A DNA stretch of 63,026 nt from UBA993 sp964436815 (GTDB lineage Bacteria > Bacillota > Dethiobacteria > DTU022), in contig CAYTER010000008.1 in NCBI GenBank assembly GCA_964436815.1, forward strand, positions 1 to 63,026. Direction: 5' to 3'. Made by a program: the position numbers and the translations under genes. The stretch's first letter is position 1. The number at the start of each line of letters is the position of its first letter. Shown in pieces: positions 8,727 to 17,065 of this stretch. The notes below the pieces were generated by a model, which had not been told where the DNA came from, did no database searches, and worked only from the letters and a program-made list of their open reading frames with translations.

Positions 8727-10205
8727 ATGGATCAGCAATACGCTATAACTGATTATCATGATACGGCAGCAATTATTGAAGCGCTTGATGAACTGATTAA
8801 AAAGCCGATTTATTCGATCAGGCCGGATGCCCTTAAATGTTATGAAGAAGATTACTATGGCTTAAAGTGTAAAAAATCAAAAGAGTTGATTGATCGGGCT
8901 GTCGAGATCATCCCTGGCGGGGTTCAGCATAACCTTGCTTTTAATTACCCGTTCCCCCTGGTTTTTACTAAAGCTGAAGGTGCTTATTTGTATGATATTG
9001 ACGGCAACCGGTATTATGATTTTCTGCAGGCCGGTGGTCCGACCCTGCTTGGATCCAACCCGCCAGCTATCAGGGAAAAAGTAATCGAGCTCTTAAACCA
9101 TTGCGGCCCCTCTACAGGCTTATTCCATGAATACGAGTATAAGCTGGCAAAAAAAATATCTGAGTTGATGCCGGCGGTGGAGATGTTTCGAATGCTTAAC
9201 TCAGGCACCGAAAGCGCCATGGCCGCAATCCGGGTGGCCCGATTGGCAACTAAAAAGAAAAATATCCTGAAAATGGGAGGAGCTTATCACGGTTGGAGCG
9301 ATCAGTTGGCTTACAGTATCAGGATTCCTGGATCCAAATGGACTCAGGCCAGTGGTGTGCCCCGCTATATCTTTAAAAATACCGGGGAATTTTTCCCCAA
9401 TGATCTAAATGACCTGGAACGGAAACTGCGACTGAATCAATTCAGGGGCGGAACTGCTGCGGTGGTGATTGAACCGGTTGGTCCGGAGAGTGGTACCAGG
9501 CCACTTGATTTTGAATTTAACCGGGGCGTGGAAAAACTTTGCCGCAAGTATGGCGCCCTGTTGATTTTTGATGAGGTGGTAACTGCTTTCAGAATGGGAC
9601 CGGCTGGTGCGCAGGGTTATTTCGGAGTGTCTCCCGACCTGACTATTTTCGGCAAGATAGTTGCAGGCGGTTACCCAAGCGCCGGTGGAATTGGCGGGAA
9701 AAAAGTATACATGAAATATTTGGCGGCGGGATTACAGGGAGGAGAAAAACATAAAAAAGCCCTGGTGGGCGGGACTATGGCTGCGAATCCCTTAAGCTGT
9801 GTTGCCGGATATTACACGATTTGTGAAATTGAGCGGACAGGAGCTGCAAGAAAAGCCGGGCAGGTTGGCGATCGTCTGGTAACAGGTTTAAAAGAATTAA
9901 TTAATACACATAATCTACCTTTTGTGGTTTTTAACCAGGGTTCAATTGTTCACCTTGAAACGGTCGGAACAATGCATTTTGTGATTGATTGGAGGAAGAT
10001 CTGGACAATCCCGGCAGTGATGAAAGCAACCTCAGAGCGCAAGACAGAGATGGAGCACATGGGGGCAGCCTATATGGCCGAAGGCTTGGTCACCCTGGCG
10101 GGCAGCCGTTTGTATACCAGTGCAGCCTACACTGATGAAATGGTCGATGACGCATTGGCTCGCTTCGATCGGGTTTTTGCCAACGTGGCTATTAAAGAAG
10201 GCTAG
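8727..10205 (+). CDS. Class III aminotransferase, glutamate-1-semialdehyde aminomutase-like
   Basis: About 492 aa of a PLP fold-type I class III enzyme. The block IFDEVVTAFR supplies the PLP-contacting Asp, and FGKIVAGGYPSAGGIGG carries the Schiff-base Lys at about residue 310. AELLNSGTESAMAAIRVAR-type sequence (here MLNSGTESAMAA) matches the glutamate-1-semialdehyde aminomutase subgroup. There are in-frame starts at 8709 and 8721; the ATG at 8727 best fits the GGGAGGGG at 8713-8720. An N-terminal extension of about 60 residues and the setting beside an aldolase, kinase and sugar transporter, not heme genes, argue for an amino-sugar or amino-acid role and against HemL (inference). The next gene follows after 17 bp. 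Confidence 0.83.
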   Translation: MDQQYAITDYHDTAAIIEALDELIKKPIYSIRPDALKCYEEDYYGLKCKKSKELIDRAVEIIPGGVQHNLAFNYPFPLVFTKAEGAYLYDIDGNRYYDFLQAGGPTLLGSNPPAIREKVIELLNHCGPSTGLFHEYEYKLAKKISELMPAVEMFRMLNSGTESAMAAIRVARLATKKKNILKMGGAYHGWSDQLAYSIRIPGSKWTQASGVPRYIFKNTGEFFPNDLNDLERKLRLNQFRGGTAAVVIEPVGPESGTRPLDFEFNRGVEKLCRKYGALLIFDEVVTAFRMGPAGAQGYFGVSPDLTIFGKIVAGGYPSAGGIGGKKVYMKYLAAGLQGGEKHKKALVGGTMAANPLSCVAGYYTICEIERTGAARKAGQVGDRLVTGLKELINTHNLPFVVFNQGSIVHLETVGTMHFVIDWRKIWTIPAVMKATSERKTEMEHMGAAYMAEGLVTLAGSRLYTSAAYTDEMVDDALARFDRVFANVAIKEG

Positions 10206-10222
10206 ATGGAGGTTTGTCAAAG

Positions 10223-11467
10223 ATGGATATACAGCAGGCCAGGGAAAATGTAGTTTTAGCAGGAAAAAAACTGCTTGAATCAGGGCTGATTGCCCGCACC
10301 TGGGGCAATGTAAGCTGCCGGATTAGTGATCATCAATTTGTGATTACCCCGAGCGGCAAATCTTACGAATCATTAAGTCCTGGCGATATAGTGTCTGTCA
10401 ACATTAATGATGGCAGTTACAGCGGGCAAATCAAGCCTTCTTCGGAAAAAGATCTGCATGCTGCAATCTACAAGCACAGAAAAGATGTAAATTTTATTAT
10501 TCACACTCACCAGGAAAACGCTTCTGCACTAAGCCCCTTAGGAATAGATATACCGGCCAGGGATTTTGAAGCGGTCGGCAGTTTTGGTACTAACATAGCC
10601 TGTGCGGCTTACGGGCTGCCCGGATCGCAAAAACTGAAGCAAGAAGCTATAACAGCGCTCGCCCGCACTGAAGGCAAGGCTATTTTGCTGGCTTATCATG
10701 GAGCAGTCTGCTTAGGTAGTGATATGGAAGAAGCTTTTCAAGTGGCAAAGGATCTGGAAAAGGCTTGTGCTGATTTTGCCTGTCATCGCTATGGGGCGAT
10801 AAGCAGTCAGGAAATAAATGATCCAGATCGGTTAAAAGACCGCTATCTAGAACAGTTTTCTTTTCAGAACAATCAAGCTGAAGAAGCACAGCAAATGAGT
10901 CTCTTTAACAGTGAAAGACATGGGGAGTGCTTTACTTTATATAATTTCTTCACTAGAGATGCTCCTTTTCCTGACGAAGCAGTTATTTATAGCGACATTA
11001 ATATAAACAAACCGGAAGAGGAAAAAGGAAATAATAATCTGCCTGCTGAAGTAGAACTGCATCGTGAGATTTACAGACGAAATAAAAAAGTCGGGGTGGT
11101 TATTCATACCACTTTGCCGGATATCCTGGCGGTATCAAAAGCCGGTAAAAGTCTGTATCCGCTGCTTGATGATTTTGCACAAATCATTGGCACAAGGGTC
11201 AGGGTTGCTGAATATGATGGTTCTGCCCGTTCAATTAAGAACGTGGCCGGTAAACTGAAAGGAAGAAACGCAGTACTGATAAGGGGAAATGGCGCACTGT
11301 GTGTTGGCCCTAATCGATCGGATGCTGTTGCGGCGGAAATGGTTTTTGAAAAGAACTGTAAAGCAATTATTTACACTACCCTTTTAGGGAAAGTAAAGCC
11401 GATTAATCAATTGGAAGCAATGCTGATGCGCTTCATATACTTGAAGAAATATTCCAAGAAAATTTGA
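10223..11467 (+). CDS. Tandem class II aldolase/adducin-domain protein
   Basis: About 414 aa, twice the usual 210-230 aa. The first domain (about 1-190) resembles L-fuculose-phosphate aldolase: TWGNVSCR, ITPSGKSYE, the catalytic Glu75 in SSEKDLH, metal ligands His94 and His96 in HTH, and a later YHGAV His. The second domain (about 245-410) is a divergent copy: AEVELHREIYR, VIHTTLPDILA and RGNGALCVG, with only part of the metal set retained, so it may be structural. I start at ATG 10223 because TTG 10214 abuts the GGAGG. It directly follows the PLP enzyme gene in one operon. It would cleave or form a phosphorylated sugar or aldol (family inference). Confidence 0.84.
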   Translation: MDIQQARENVVLAGKKLLESGLIARTWGNVSCRISDHQFVITPSGKSYESLSPGDIVSVNINDGSYSGQIKPSSEKDLHAAIYKHRKDVNFIIHTHQENASALSPLGIDIPARDFEAVGSFGTNIACAAYGLPGSQKLKQEAITALARTEGKAILLAYHGAVCLGSDMEEAFQVAKDLEKACADFACHRYGAISSQEINDPDRLKDRYLEQFSFQNNQAEEAQQMSLFNSERHGECFTLYNFFTRDAPFPDEAVIYSDININKPEEEKGNNNLPAEVELHREIYRRNKKVGVVIHTTLPDILAVSKAGKSLYPLLDDFAQIIGTRVRVAEYDGSARSIKNVAGKLKGRNAVLIRGNGALCVGPNRSDAVAAEMVFEKNCKAIIYTTLLGKVKPINQLEAMLMRFIYLKKYSKKI

Positions 11468-11542
11468 GTTGATTTAATTAAGATTCGCTTTGCTGATCAA
11501 TGTTGATCGTCCTGGTTGAGTTTAAAGGTGGTTATTCCCGAA

Positions 11543-12544
11543 ATGAATGCTGAAGAGGCTAGACGAAAGAAAACTGCTGATCAATACAAAGGCAGAATCA
11601 ACCTGGCGGTTGATTTTATTGAAGCAAATATCGAAAAAGATTTTACACTGGCTGAAATAGCCGCTGTTGCCGGTTTCTCCAAGTATCATTTTCACAGGAT
11701 ATTTTATATTTTTACAGGCGAACCGCTTTTTCAGTTCATTCAACGGTTGAGGCTTGAAAAGGCAGCCACCTTGCTCTTATGCGATCCGGCGCGAACCGTG
11801 GGCGAGATAGCGCTTGATTGTGGTTTTAGCAATGCTTCCTCATTTGCCAAAAGCTTTAAGCAGTATTTTGGCTATACGGCAACGGCCTGGCGTGATTTGG
11901 GCCATGCTTCCTGTCTTAAAGATCGCAAGATTGGAAATGCAGATCGCAAGCCAGGACAAATGGATAGCAACAACGGAAAAGTATTTTCATCTGCTAACCT
12001 CTATATTGAATATGAAAATAATATTCAGCGATGGAGGTATGAAATGATGGACAATGCTAACAGAACGGTTGAAGTTAAAGATTTTCCGGAAACCACCCTG
12101 GCTTATGTGCGTTACGTGGGGCCGTACAAAGGTGACAGCAAACTGTTTGAAGGTTTGTTCGACAAACTTTTTAAATGGGCGGGTCCACGAAATTTGTTGC
12201 GCTATCCGGAAACCAAGACAATCATTATTTATCATGATAATCCGGATATTACCGATGATTCAAAGCTAAGGGTCAGCGTGTCGATCTCTGTGCCGGATGA
12301 CACACCGGTTGAAGGAGAAATCGGCAAGATGGTTCTGCCGGCTGGTAAATATGCCCTGGCCCGCTTTGAATTAAGCGATACTGAATATCAGGAAGCATGG
12401 GACTGGGTTTACCGGACCTGGTTGCCTGAAAGTGGCTACCAACCCGATGACCTTCCCTGCTTCGAAATGTATCATAATGATCCCAAAACGCATCCTGAAG
12501 GCAAATCAATTGTTGATATTTGCATCGGGGTTAAGCCTTTATAA
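11543..12544 (+). CDS. AraC-family regulator with GyrI-like effector domain (second copy)
   Basis: About 333 aa: AraC helix-turn-helix pair at about residues 15-120 (FTLAEIAAVAGFSKYHFHRIF, CGFSNASSFAKSFKQYFG), a polar linker, then a GyrI-like domain from about 168 (FPETTLAYVRYVGPY ... IGKMVLPAGKYALARFE). The ATG at 11543 follows AAAGGTGG at 11524-11531; the frame is open from TTG 11516. A strong internal GGAGG (12033-12037) with ATGs at 12044 and 12047 sits at the domain junction, as in the paralogue at 1431. It is followed by a clear terminator. It may control the upstream aldolase/aminotransferase operon (inference). Confidence 0.87.
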   Translation: MNAEEARRKKTADQYKGRINLAVDFIEANIEKDFTLAEIAAVAGFSKYHFHRIFYIFTGEPLFQFIQRLRLEKAATLLLCDPARTVGEIALDCGFSNASSFAKSFKQYFGYTATAWRDLGHASCLKDRKIGNADRKPGQMDSNNGKVFSSANLYIEYENNIQRWRYEMMDNANRTVEVKDFPETTLAYVRYVGPYKGDSKLFEGLFDKLFKWAGPRNLLRYPETKTIIIYHDNPDITDDSKLRVSVSISVPDDTPVEGEIGKMVLPAGKYALARFELSDTEYQEAWDWVYRTWLPESGYQPDDLPCFEMYHNDPKTHPEGKSIVDICIGVKPL

Positions 12545-12562
12545 AAATAAATTATAATACAC

Positions 12563-12598
12563 AAAACAGCGGGAAGAGAACGATCTTTCCGCTGTTTT
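12563..12598 (+). terminator. Rho-independent terminator after the AraC-GyrI gene
   Basis: Inverted repeat AAAACAGCGGGAAGA (12563-12577) and TCTTTCCGCTGTTTT (12584-12598), 15 bp with a single G-U wobble and a 6-nt loop, ending in TTTT then ATTAATT. It separates the AraC-GyrI gene from the PadR operon. Confidence 0.88.
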
Positions 12599-12644
12599 AT
12601 TAATTGGTGCTTAATACATATATAAAATTAATTATAATATGGTA

Positions 12645-12674
12645 TTGACAATACTGTGTGACCTACACTATAAT
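12645..12674 (+). promoter_or_regulatory. Sigma-A promoter of the padR-HAAS operon
   Basis: Perfect TTGACA (12645-12650), an 18-bp spacer and perfect TATAAT (12669-12674), ending 17 bp before the PadR start. GTATTG-A-CAATAC (12642-12654) is a perfect 6-bp inverted repeat over the -35 box, and GTGT-N5-ACAC lies in the spacer; either could be the autoregulatory PadR site (inference). Confidence 0.85.
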
Positions 12675-12691
12675 AGGATGCAGGTGGTGAG

Positions 12692-13042
12692 ATGATGAAC
12701 GATTATGAAGATCTCTTAAATTCAATATTAATGGAAATGCGCAGGGGAGTAGTCATCCTCGCTGTTCTCAGTCTGCTCTCAGAATCGGAATATGGTTATT
12801 CACTGGTCCAGACTCTTGAAAAAGAAGATTTTCCCGTTGAGCCTGGCACACTATACCCGCTTCTCAGACGGCTTGAAAAACAAGGCCTGCTTGAAAGCAC
12901 ATGGGATACCAGCGAAAACAGGCCTCGCAAGTATTACAGGCTCAGTGATAAAGGTAAAAAAATTTACAAAGAGCTGCTGGTTGAGTGGCAGAAAACATCT
13001 GTTAGTATAAACGCTTTAGTAAGTGATGAAAGGGGTAAATAA
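12692..13042 (+). CDS. PadR-family transcriptional regulator
   Basis: The 116-aa product is a short (subfamily 2-like) PadR protein: winged helix-turn-helix with LSESEYGYSLVQTLE, the wing region VEPGTLYPLLRRLEKQGLLES and RPRKYYRLSDKGKK, and a short C-terminal dimerisation helix. PadR proteins usually repress their own operon and are released by a ligand. It sits behind a consensus promoter carrying inverted repeats, and its stop overlaps the start of the next gene (TAATG), which encodes a HAAS-domain membrane protein. PadR-HAAS pairs are a recurrent Firmicutes module. Confidence 0.92.
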   Translation: MMNDYEDLLNSILMEMRRGVVILAVLSLLSESEYGYSLVQTLEKEDFPVEPGTLYPLLRRLEKQGLLESTWDTSENRPRKYYRLSDKGKKIYKELLVEWQKTSVSINALVSDERGK

Positions 13043-14043
13043 TGATGGAAATGGTGGAAAGGTATATTTATGCGGTCACAAAAAGATTGCCAGAAAAACA
13101 GCGCGCTGATATTGAGCAGGAACTGCGCAGCCTGATCGAAGACATGTTATCCGGGCAGGGGCAAGCAGGTACTCCAACGGCAAAAGATGTTGAAGCAGTG
13201 TTAATTGAACTTGGAGATCCGGCTCAGCTTGCCAAGCGCTACAGGGCTAAAGAAACCTATTTGATTGGTCCGGAAACCTATGATACTTACCTGATGGTCT
13301 TAAAAATTGTTTTAGCGGCGGTGGCTTTTGGGATCACCCTGGCAATGACTATCAGTTATTTTGTGGAACCGCCGCAAAGCATCATTGAGTTACTTGCCGG
13401 CTACTTCGGATCAATTTTCAACGCTTTACTGCAGGTATTTGCCTGGGTAACAGTGATTTTCGCGATTATAGAATATAAGAATGTACCGATTAACCGGGAG
13501 TTCAAAGATGAACATTGGAGCCCGTCAGATTTGCCGGAACTGCCCGATCGGAACTTAGTCATCAAGCTTTCTGAACCAATTTTTGGCTTGCTTTTTGCGG
13601 CACTCGCGGTAATTATTTTTAACACTGCCGAGCACTTGATCGGTATCTACAGTTTGAACGAAGAAGGAGTCATGAGAGTAATACCGCTTTTCAATCATGA
13701 AGGGTTTCGCGCATTGCTGCCCCTGCTTAATATTATGTTGGCCTTGGGTATAATCAAAGAGTCTCTGAAGCTTATCATCCGGAAATGGACTGTAGGATTA
13801 GCTTTAACTAATCTGGTCTTTAATGTGATTTCTTTTGTTCTTTTTGTTATATTCATCCGGGGAGAAGGCCTCTGGAACGATGCTTTCTTTGCATTTTGGA
13901 ACGAGATTGGATTAATACCTGCAGGGGCGGATCCCATGCTCCTTTGGGACAGGGTTATTACAGCTTTAATCGCTGTTGTTGCCCTTGGGTTGCTGATTGA
14001 CTCAATAACAAATCTTTATAAAGCATTTCGCTATCAGGTCTAA
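13042..14043 (+). CDS. HAAS-domain multispanning membrane protein
   Basis: The 333-aa product has a cytoplasmic N-terminal HAAS/DUF1700-like domain (about residues 1-80: ERYIYAVTKRLPEKQRADIEQELRS in outline, then LGDPAQLAKRY) followed by about six hydrophobic helices between residues 90 and 325. HAAS domains occur next to PadR-type regulators and are thought to link membrane state with transcription. It is translationally coupled to the PadR gene. The function of the membrane part is not known. Confidence 0.85.
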   Translation: MMEMVERYIYAVTKRLPEKQRADIEQELRSLIEDMLSGQGQAGTPTAKDVEAVLIELGDPAQLAKRYRAKETYLIGPETYDTYLMVLKIVLAAVAFGITLAMTISYFVEPPQSIIELLAGYFGSIFNALLQVFAWVTVIFAIIEYKNVPINREFKDEHWSPSDLPELPDRNLVIKLSEPIFGLLFAALAVIIFNTAEHLIGIYSLNEEGVMRVIPLFNHEGFRALLPLLNIMLALGIIKESLKLIIRKWTVGLALTNLVFNVISFVLFVIFIRGEGLWNDAFFAFWNEIGLIPAGADPMLLWDRVITALIAVVALGLLIDSITNLYKAFRYQV

Positions 14044-14067
14044 GAAGATATCCGGGGTGGTTTTAGA

Positions 14068-14937
14068 ATGATTCAAGTCAACTATCAAGAAATAAAGTCA
14101 AAGAGTGCTTTAAATAAGTTGAAGCGAAAGATACCCTACGGTTGGGATTTAAATATCTACAGGGGTTGCCAGCATGGCTGCCGTTATTGTTACGCACTCT
14201 ATTCGCACCAGTACTTAAGCTCGGAACATTTCTCCCGTGAGATATTTGTCAAAAGAAATATTGTTGAGTTGCTTGAAGAAGAACTGCAGTCACCGGATTG
14301 GAAGGGAGAGGTGATCAACATCGGTGGGGTAACCGACAGTTATCAACCAGCAGAGGCTGAATACCGGTTGATGCCTGATATATTAAAACTGCTGATCAAA
14401 TATAAAAACCCTGCCATCATTTCCACCAAGTCTGATCTGGTTTTAAGAGACTATGACTTGATCGATCAGCTTTCCCGCCTCACGTATATTAATATTGCAG
14501 CGACTATCACCACTGCTGACGAAGAGTTAAGAAAAAAGATTGAGCCGGGGGCTGCGCCTACAGCAAGAAGATTTGCCATGCTTAAAGAGTTTAAAAATAC
14601 CAGGGCGTGCATAGGTCTGCATGTAATGCCGATTATTCCGCTGCTGACTGATTCTAAGGCTAACTTGCAGGCTCTCTTTTCTCAGGCCGGAGATTGCGGA
14701 GTCGACTACCTGCTGCCAGGCACACTATACCTGCGGGGGAAACCAAGGACGGATTTTTTTGAGTTTATTGCAGAAGAATTCGCAGAAAAGCTTGACTCGC
14801 TCAAGTTGATTTATAAAACAGGCTCTGCCGGCAAAGAATATAAAAACCAGCTATATTTAGTTGTCAATGCTCTCAGGAATACTTACGGTTTATCGGGTGG
14901 CTATATGAAACCGATGCGCGAAAGGCTTAACCGGTAA
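14068..14937 (+). CDS. SPL-family radical SAM protein
   Basis: The 289-aa product carries a CX3CX2C cluster-binding motif in RGCQHGCRYCYA (about residues 32-43) and the layout of the SplB/COG1533 group (GGVTDSYQPAE, then a partial TIM barrel). It binds a 4Fe-4S cluster and SAM. It is shorter than spore photoproduct lyase (about 340 aa), and I do not see its C-terminal region, so DNA repair cannot be claimed; this is the uncharacterised Rv2578c-like branch. It follows the HAAS gene by 24 bp with GGGGTGG and may be in that operon. Confidence 0.86.
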   Translation: MIQVNYQEIKSKSALNKLKRKIPYGWDLNIYRGCQHGCRYCYALYSHQYLSSEHFSREIFVKRNIVELLEEELQSPDWKGEVINIGGVTDSYQPAEAEYRLMPDILKLLIKYKNPAIISTKSDLVLRDYDLIDQLSRLTYINIAATITTADEELRKKIEPGAAPTARRFAMLKEFKNTRACIGLHVMPIIPLLTDSKANLQALFSQAGDCGVDYLLPGTLYLRGKPRTDFFEFIAEEFAEKLDSLKLIYKTGSAGKEYKNQLYLVVNALRNTYGLSGGYMKPMRERLNR

Positions 14938-15115
14938 AAAGATCGCCATAGGCGAGTGAAGTATTTAAATTTAAAGCACTCTTCAGAATCTCTTGCATCA
15001 ATGGGTATCAGTTATCTTAAACGGGCGATTTAGGATAGGATTAATCAGCAGCGATACGGCCAGAATAATAAGGCTGACCAATGGGGACCAGAAACCTATT
15101 ATTTACTTGTAAATT

Positions 15116-15916
15116 TTAGTTAATTCCATTATTCCACCTGACTATCTCCAAAAAATCTTCATGAAACTTGCTGTTTGAAACTACAATGCCTTTGCTTTTT
15201 AAATTAAGCGGGTTTCTATGGTGGTCGGAACAGGAGCCTCCTGCTTCCTGCACGATTAGCATCCCGGCGGCAAAATCCCAGACCGACAAATTATATTCGA
15301 AGTAGGCATCAAAGCGGCCACAGGCAACCCAGCAGAGATCAAGAGCGGCGCTGCCAAAACGCCTGATACCGTGGATATTTGCTTCGAATAATTTTTCAAT
15401 ACTGTTCAGCGTTTTTCGCATCATCGCGCCGCGATCATAATAAAAACCGGTTGCCACAATCGCTTCCTGAAGGCTTGCAGCCCCTGATACCTGGATCGGC
15501 TTGCCGTTTAAAAACGCGCCCTGACCTGCAGCAGCGCTGAACATTTCGTTGCGTTCCGGATCAAACACAATTCCGGCCTTAACCTGGCCGAACCTGGCAT
15601 AGGCAATTGAGATGCTGAAATGTGGAATAGCATGAGCATAGTTATTTGTTCCATCAAGGGGATCTATGATCCACAGATTCGCGGAATTGATATTTGCCGA
15701 CAAATCATTTTCTTCGGCAATAAAGCTGTGATCGGGGAAGGATTCCTGAATAGTATTAATGATAATTTCCTGGGCGGCATAATCAGCTACGGTAACCAGG
15801 TTATGGTCGGCTTTTTCGGCAAATTCCGTTTTACCTTGTTTACTTATAATGATTTTTCCGGCTCTACGGGCCGCCAACTGGGCCAGTTCCAGCATTATGT
15901 CTGCTTCATAATCCAT
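15116..15916 (-). CDS. Inositol monophosphatase family protein
   Basis: About 266 aa with the family metal-binding blocks: FIAEEND (about residue 68), WIIDPLDGTNNYAH (about 85-98) and WDFAAGMLIVQEAGG near the C-terminus. The Mg-dependent fold covers inositol-1-phosphatase, fructose-1,6-bisphosphatase and 3'-phosphoadenosine 5'-phosphate phosphatase activities, which sequence alone does not separate. The frame is open to 15955, but GGAGGG lies ahead of the ATG at 15916 (spacing a little long), so I start there. It is a single gene between unrelated neighbours. Confidence 0.87.
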   Translation of the reverse strand: MDYEADIMLELAQLAARRAGKIIISKQGKTEFAEKADHNLVTVADYAAQEIIINTIQESFPDHSFIAEENDLSANINSANLWIIDPLDGTNNYAHAIPHFSISIAYARFGQVKAGIVFDPERNEMFSAAAGQGAFLNGKPIQVSGAASLQEAIVATGFYYDRGAMMRKTLNSIEKLFEANIHGIRRFGSAALDLCWVACGRFDAYFEYNLSVWDFAAGMLIVQEAGGSCSDHHRNPLNLKSKGIVVSNSKFHEDFLEIVRWNNGIN

Positions 15917-16088
15917 TGCGCTAACGGTTGCCCTCCAAGTCATTATTAACTGCATCGTTTAATTCTATCATAATGAACTTAAAAGGCCGTAAAAATAGTA
16001 AAAACAGTGGTCAGGATTGCTTAGATACCCTTATCTGTGTTAATTTAGATTCAGAAATCCAGTAAATAATGCCACCGGAGAGTTCCTA

Positions 16089-17033
16089 ATGCGACTAGTT
16101 TATCGCAAATACGTTATTGTGACCCTATTGTTGGTCGTCATCATTATAGTTACCCTTACTTATTCAGGATGCAGCAGGGATAAATATCTGACACCGGAGA
16201 TGGTACTGGTTAAAGCCGGCAGCTTTCAGATGGGCGATGAAATCGGGGATCTCTGGGATGCCTGCCAGCCTGTTCATCAGGTCACTCTAACTTATGATTA
16301 CTGGGTTGGAAAATACGAGATTACATTTGATGAATATGATGATTTTTGTAGAGCAACTGAAAGGCGTTTTGCTTATGATCAGGGCTGGGGCAGGGGGCGT
16401 CAACCGGTAATTAATGTAGACTGGTGGGATGCAATGTATTATTGTAACTGGCTGAGCGAAAAGGCCGGGTTAAAACCTGCGTACAATAAAGATGGGGAGC
16501 TGCTTGATCGTGAAGGCAATATTACCGACGATATAACAGAAGTTGAAGGCTACCGGCTGCTGACAGAAGCAGAGTGGGAATATGCGGCATCCGGTGGACA
16601 TGCAGCTTTACCCATTCCGCCAAGATATTTATATTCAGGCAGCGATCAGATCGACGATGTCGCCTGGTATTTTAATAATACCGGTGAATATATATTCTCA
16701 GGGACTTCTCTGGGGTTTGATTATTCCAGTCATGGAGCTGCCTATATCGAGGATAAATCGGCTCAACCGGTGGGGCAAAAACAACCGAATGAACTGGGTT
16801 TGTTTGATATGAGCGGTAATGTCTGGGAATGGTGTCATGACTGGTATGGTGAATATACTGATGGAGAAAAAATCAACCCAATCGGGGCAGCTTCGGGGCA
16901 TGTGCGCGTCATGCGGGGCGGAAGCTGGATTTTCGGGGCGAACGATTGCCGGGTTGCCTGCAGGTTATATCGCTCCCGTCATGACAGGATCTTTCGGCTT
17001 GGCTTTCGAGTATCCAGAACCGATTTACAATAA
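16089..17033 (+). CDS. SUMF1/FGE-sulfatase-domain lipoprotein
   Basis: The 314-aa product starts with a hydrophobic signal (about residues 8-25) ending in TYSGC, a plausible lipobox with Cys28, so it is probably a surface lipoprotein. The rest is a formylglycine-generating-enzyme-like domain: MVLVKAGSFQMGD, YRLLTEAEWEYAA, LFDMSGNVWEWCHDWYGEY and VMRGGSWIF...GFRVSR. Of the two catalytic Cys of true FGE, the first position is Phe in RGGSWIF, so formylglycine formation is unlikely. Many such SUMF1 proteins act as binding or structural domains. It precedes the DHH gene by 32 bp, likely in one transcript. Confidence 0.85.
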   Translation: MRLVYRKYVIVTLLLVVIIIVTLTYSGCSRDKYLTPEMVLVKAGSFQMGDEIGDLWDACQPVHQVTLTYDYWVGKYEITFDEYDDFCRATERRFAYDQGWGRGRQPVINVDWWDAMYYCNWLSEKAGLKPAYNKDGELLDREGNITDDITEVEGYRLLTEAEWEYAASGGHAALPIPPRYLYSGSDQIDDVAWYFNNTGEYIFSGTSLGFDYSSHGAAYIEDKSAQPVGQKQPNELGLFDMSGNVWEWCHDWYGEYTDGEKINPIGAASGHVRVMRGGSWIFGANDCRVACRLYRSRHDRIFRLGFRVSRTDLQ

Positions 17034-17065
17034 ATGGGAAAATCAGCAAAAGGGTAATCAGGCCA

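Noticed and set aside
8727..10205. HemL (glutamate-1-semialdehyde aminomutase of heme synthesis)
   Set aside because: N-terminal extension and carbohydrate-gene context differ, and no other heme genes are present.
14938..15115. Minus-strand hydrophobic peptide (FWSPLVSLIILAVSLL...)
   Set aside because: About 35 codons with an upstream stop and no good start; probably the remnant of a membrane-protein gene, too short to call.
16089..17033. True formylglycine-generating enzyme
   Set aside because: One of the two catalytic Cys positions is Phe and no sulfatase gene is nearby.
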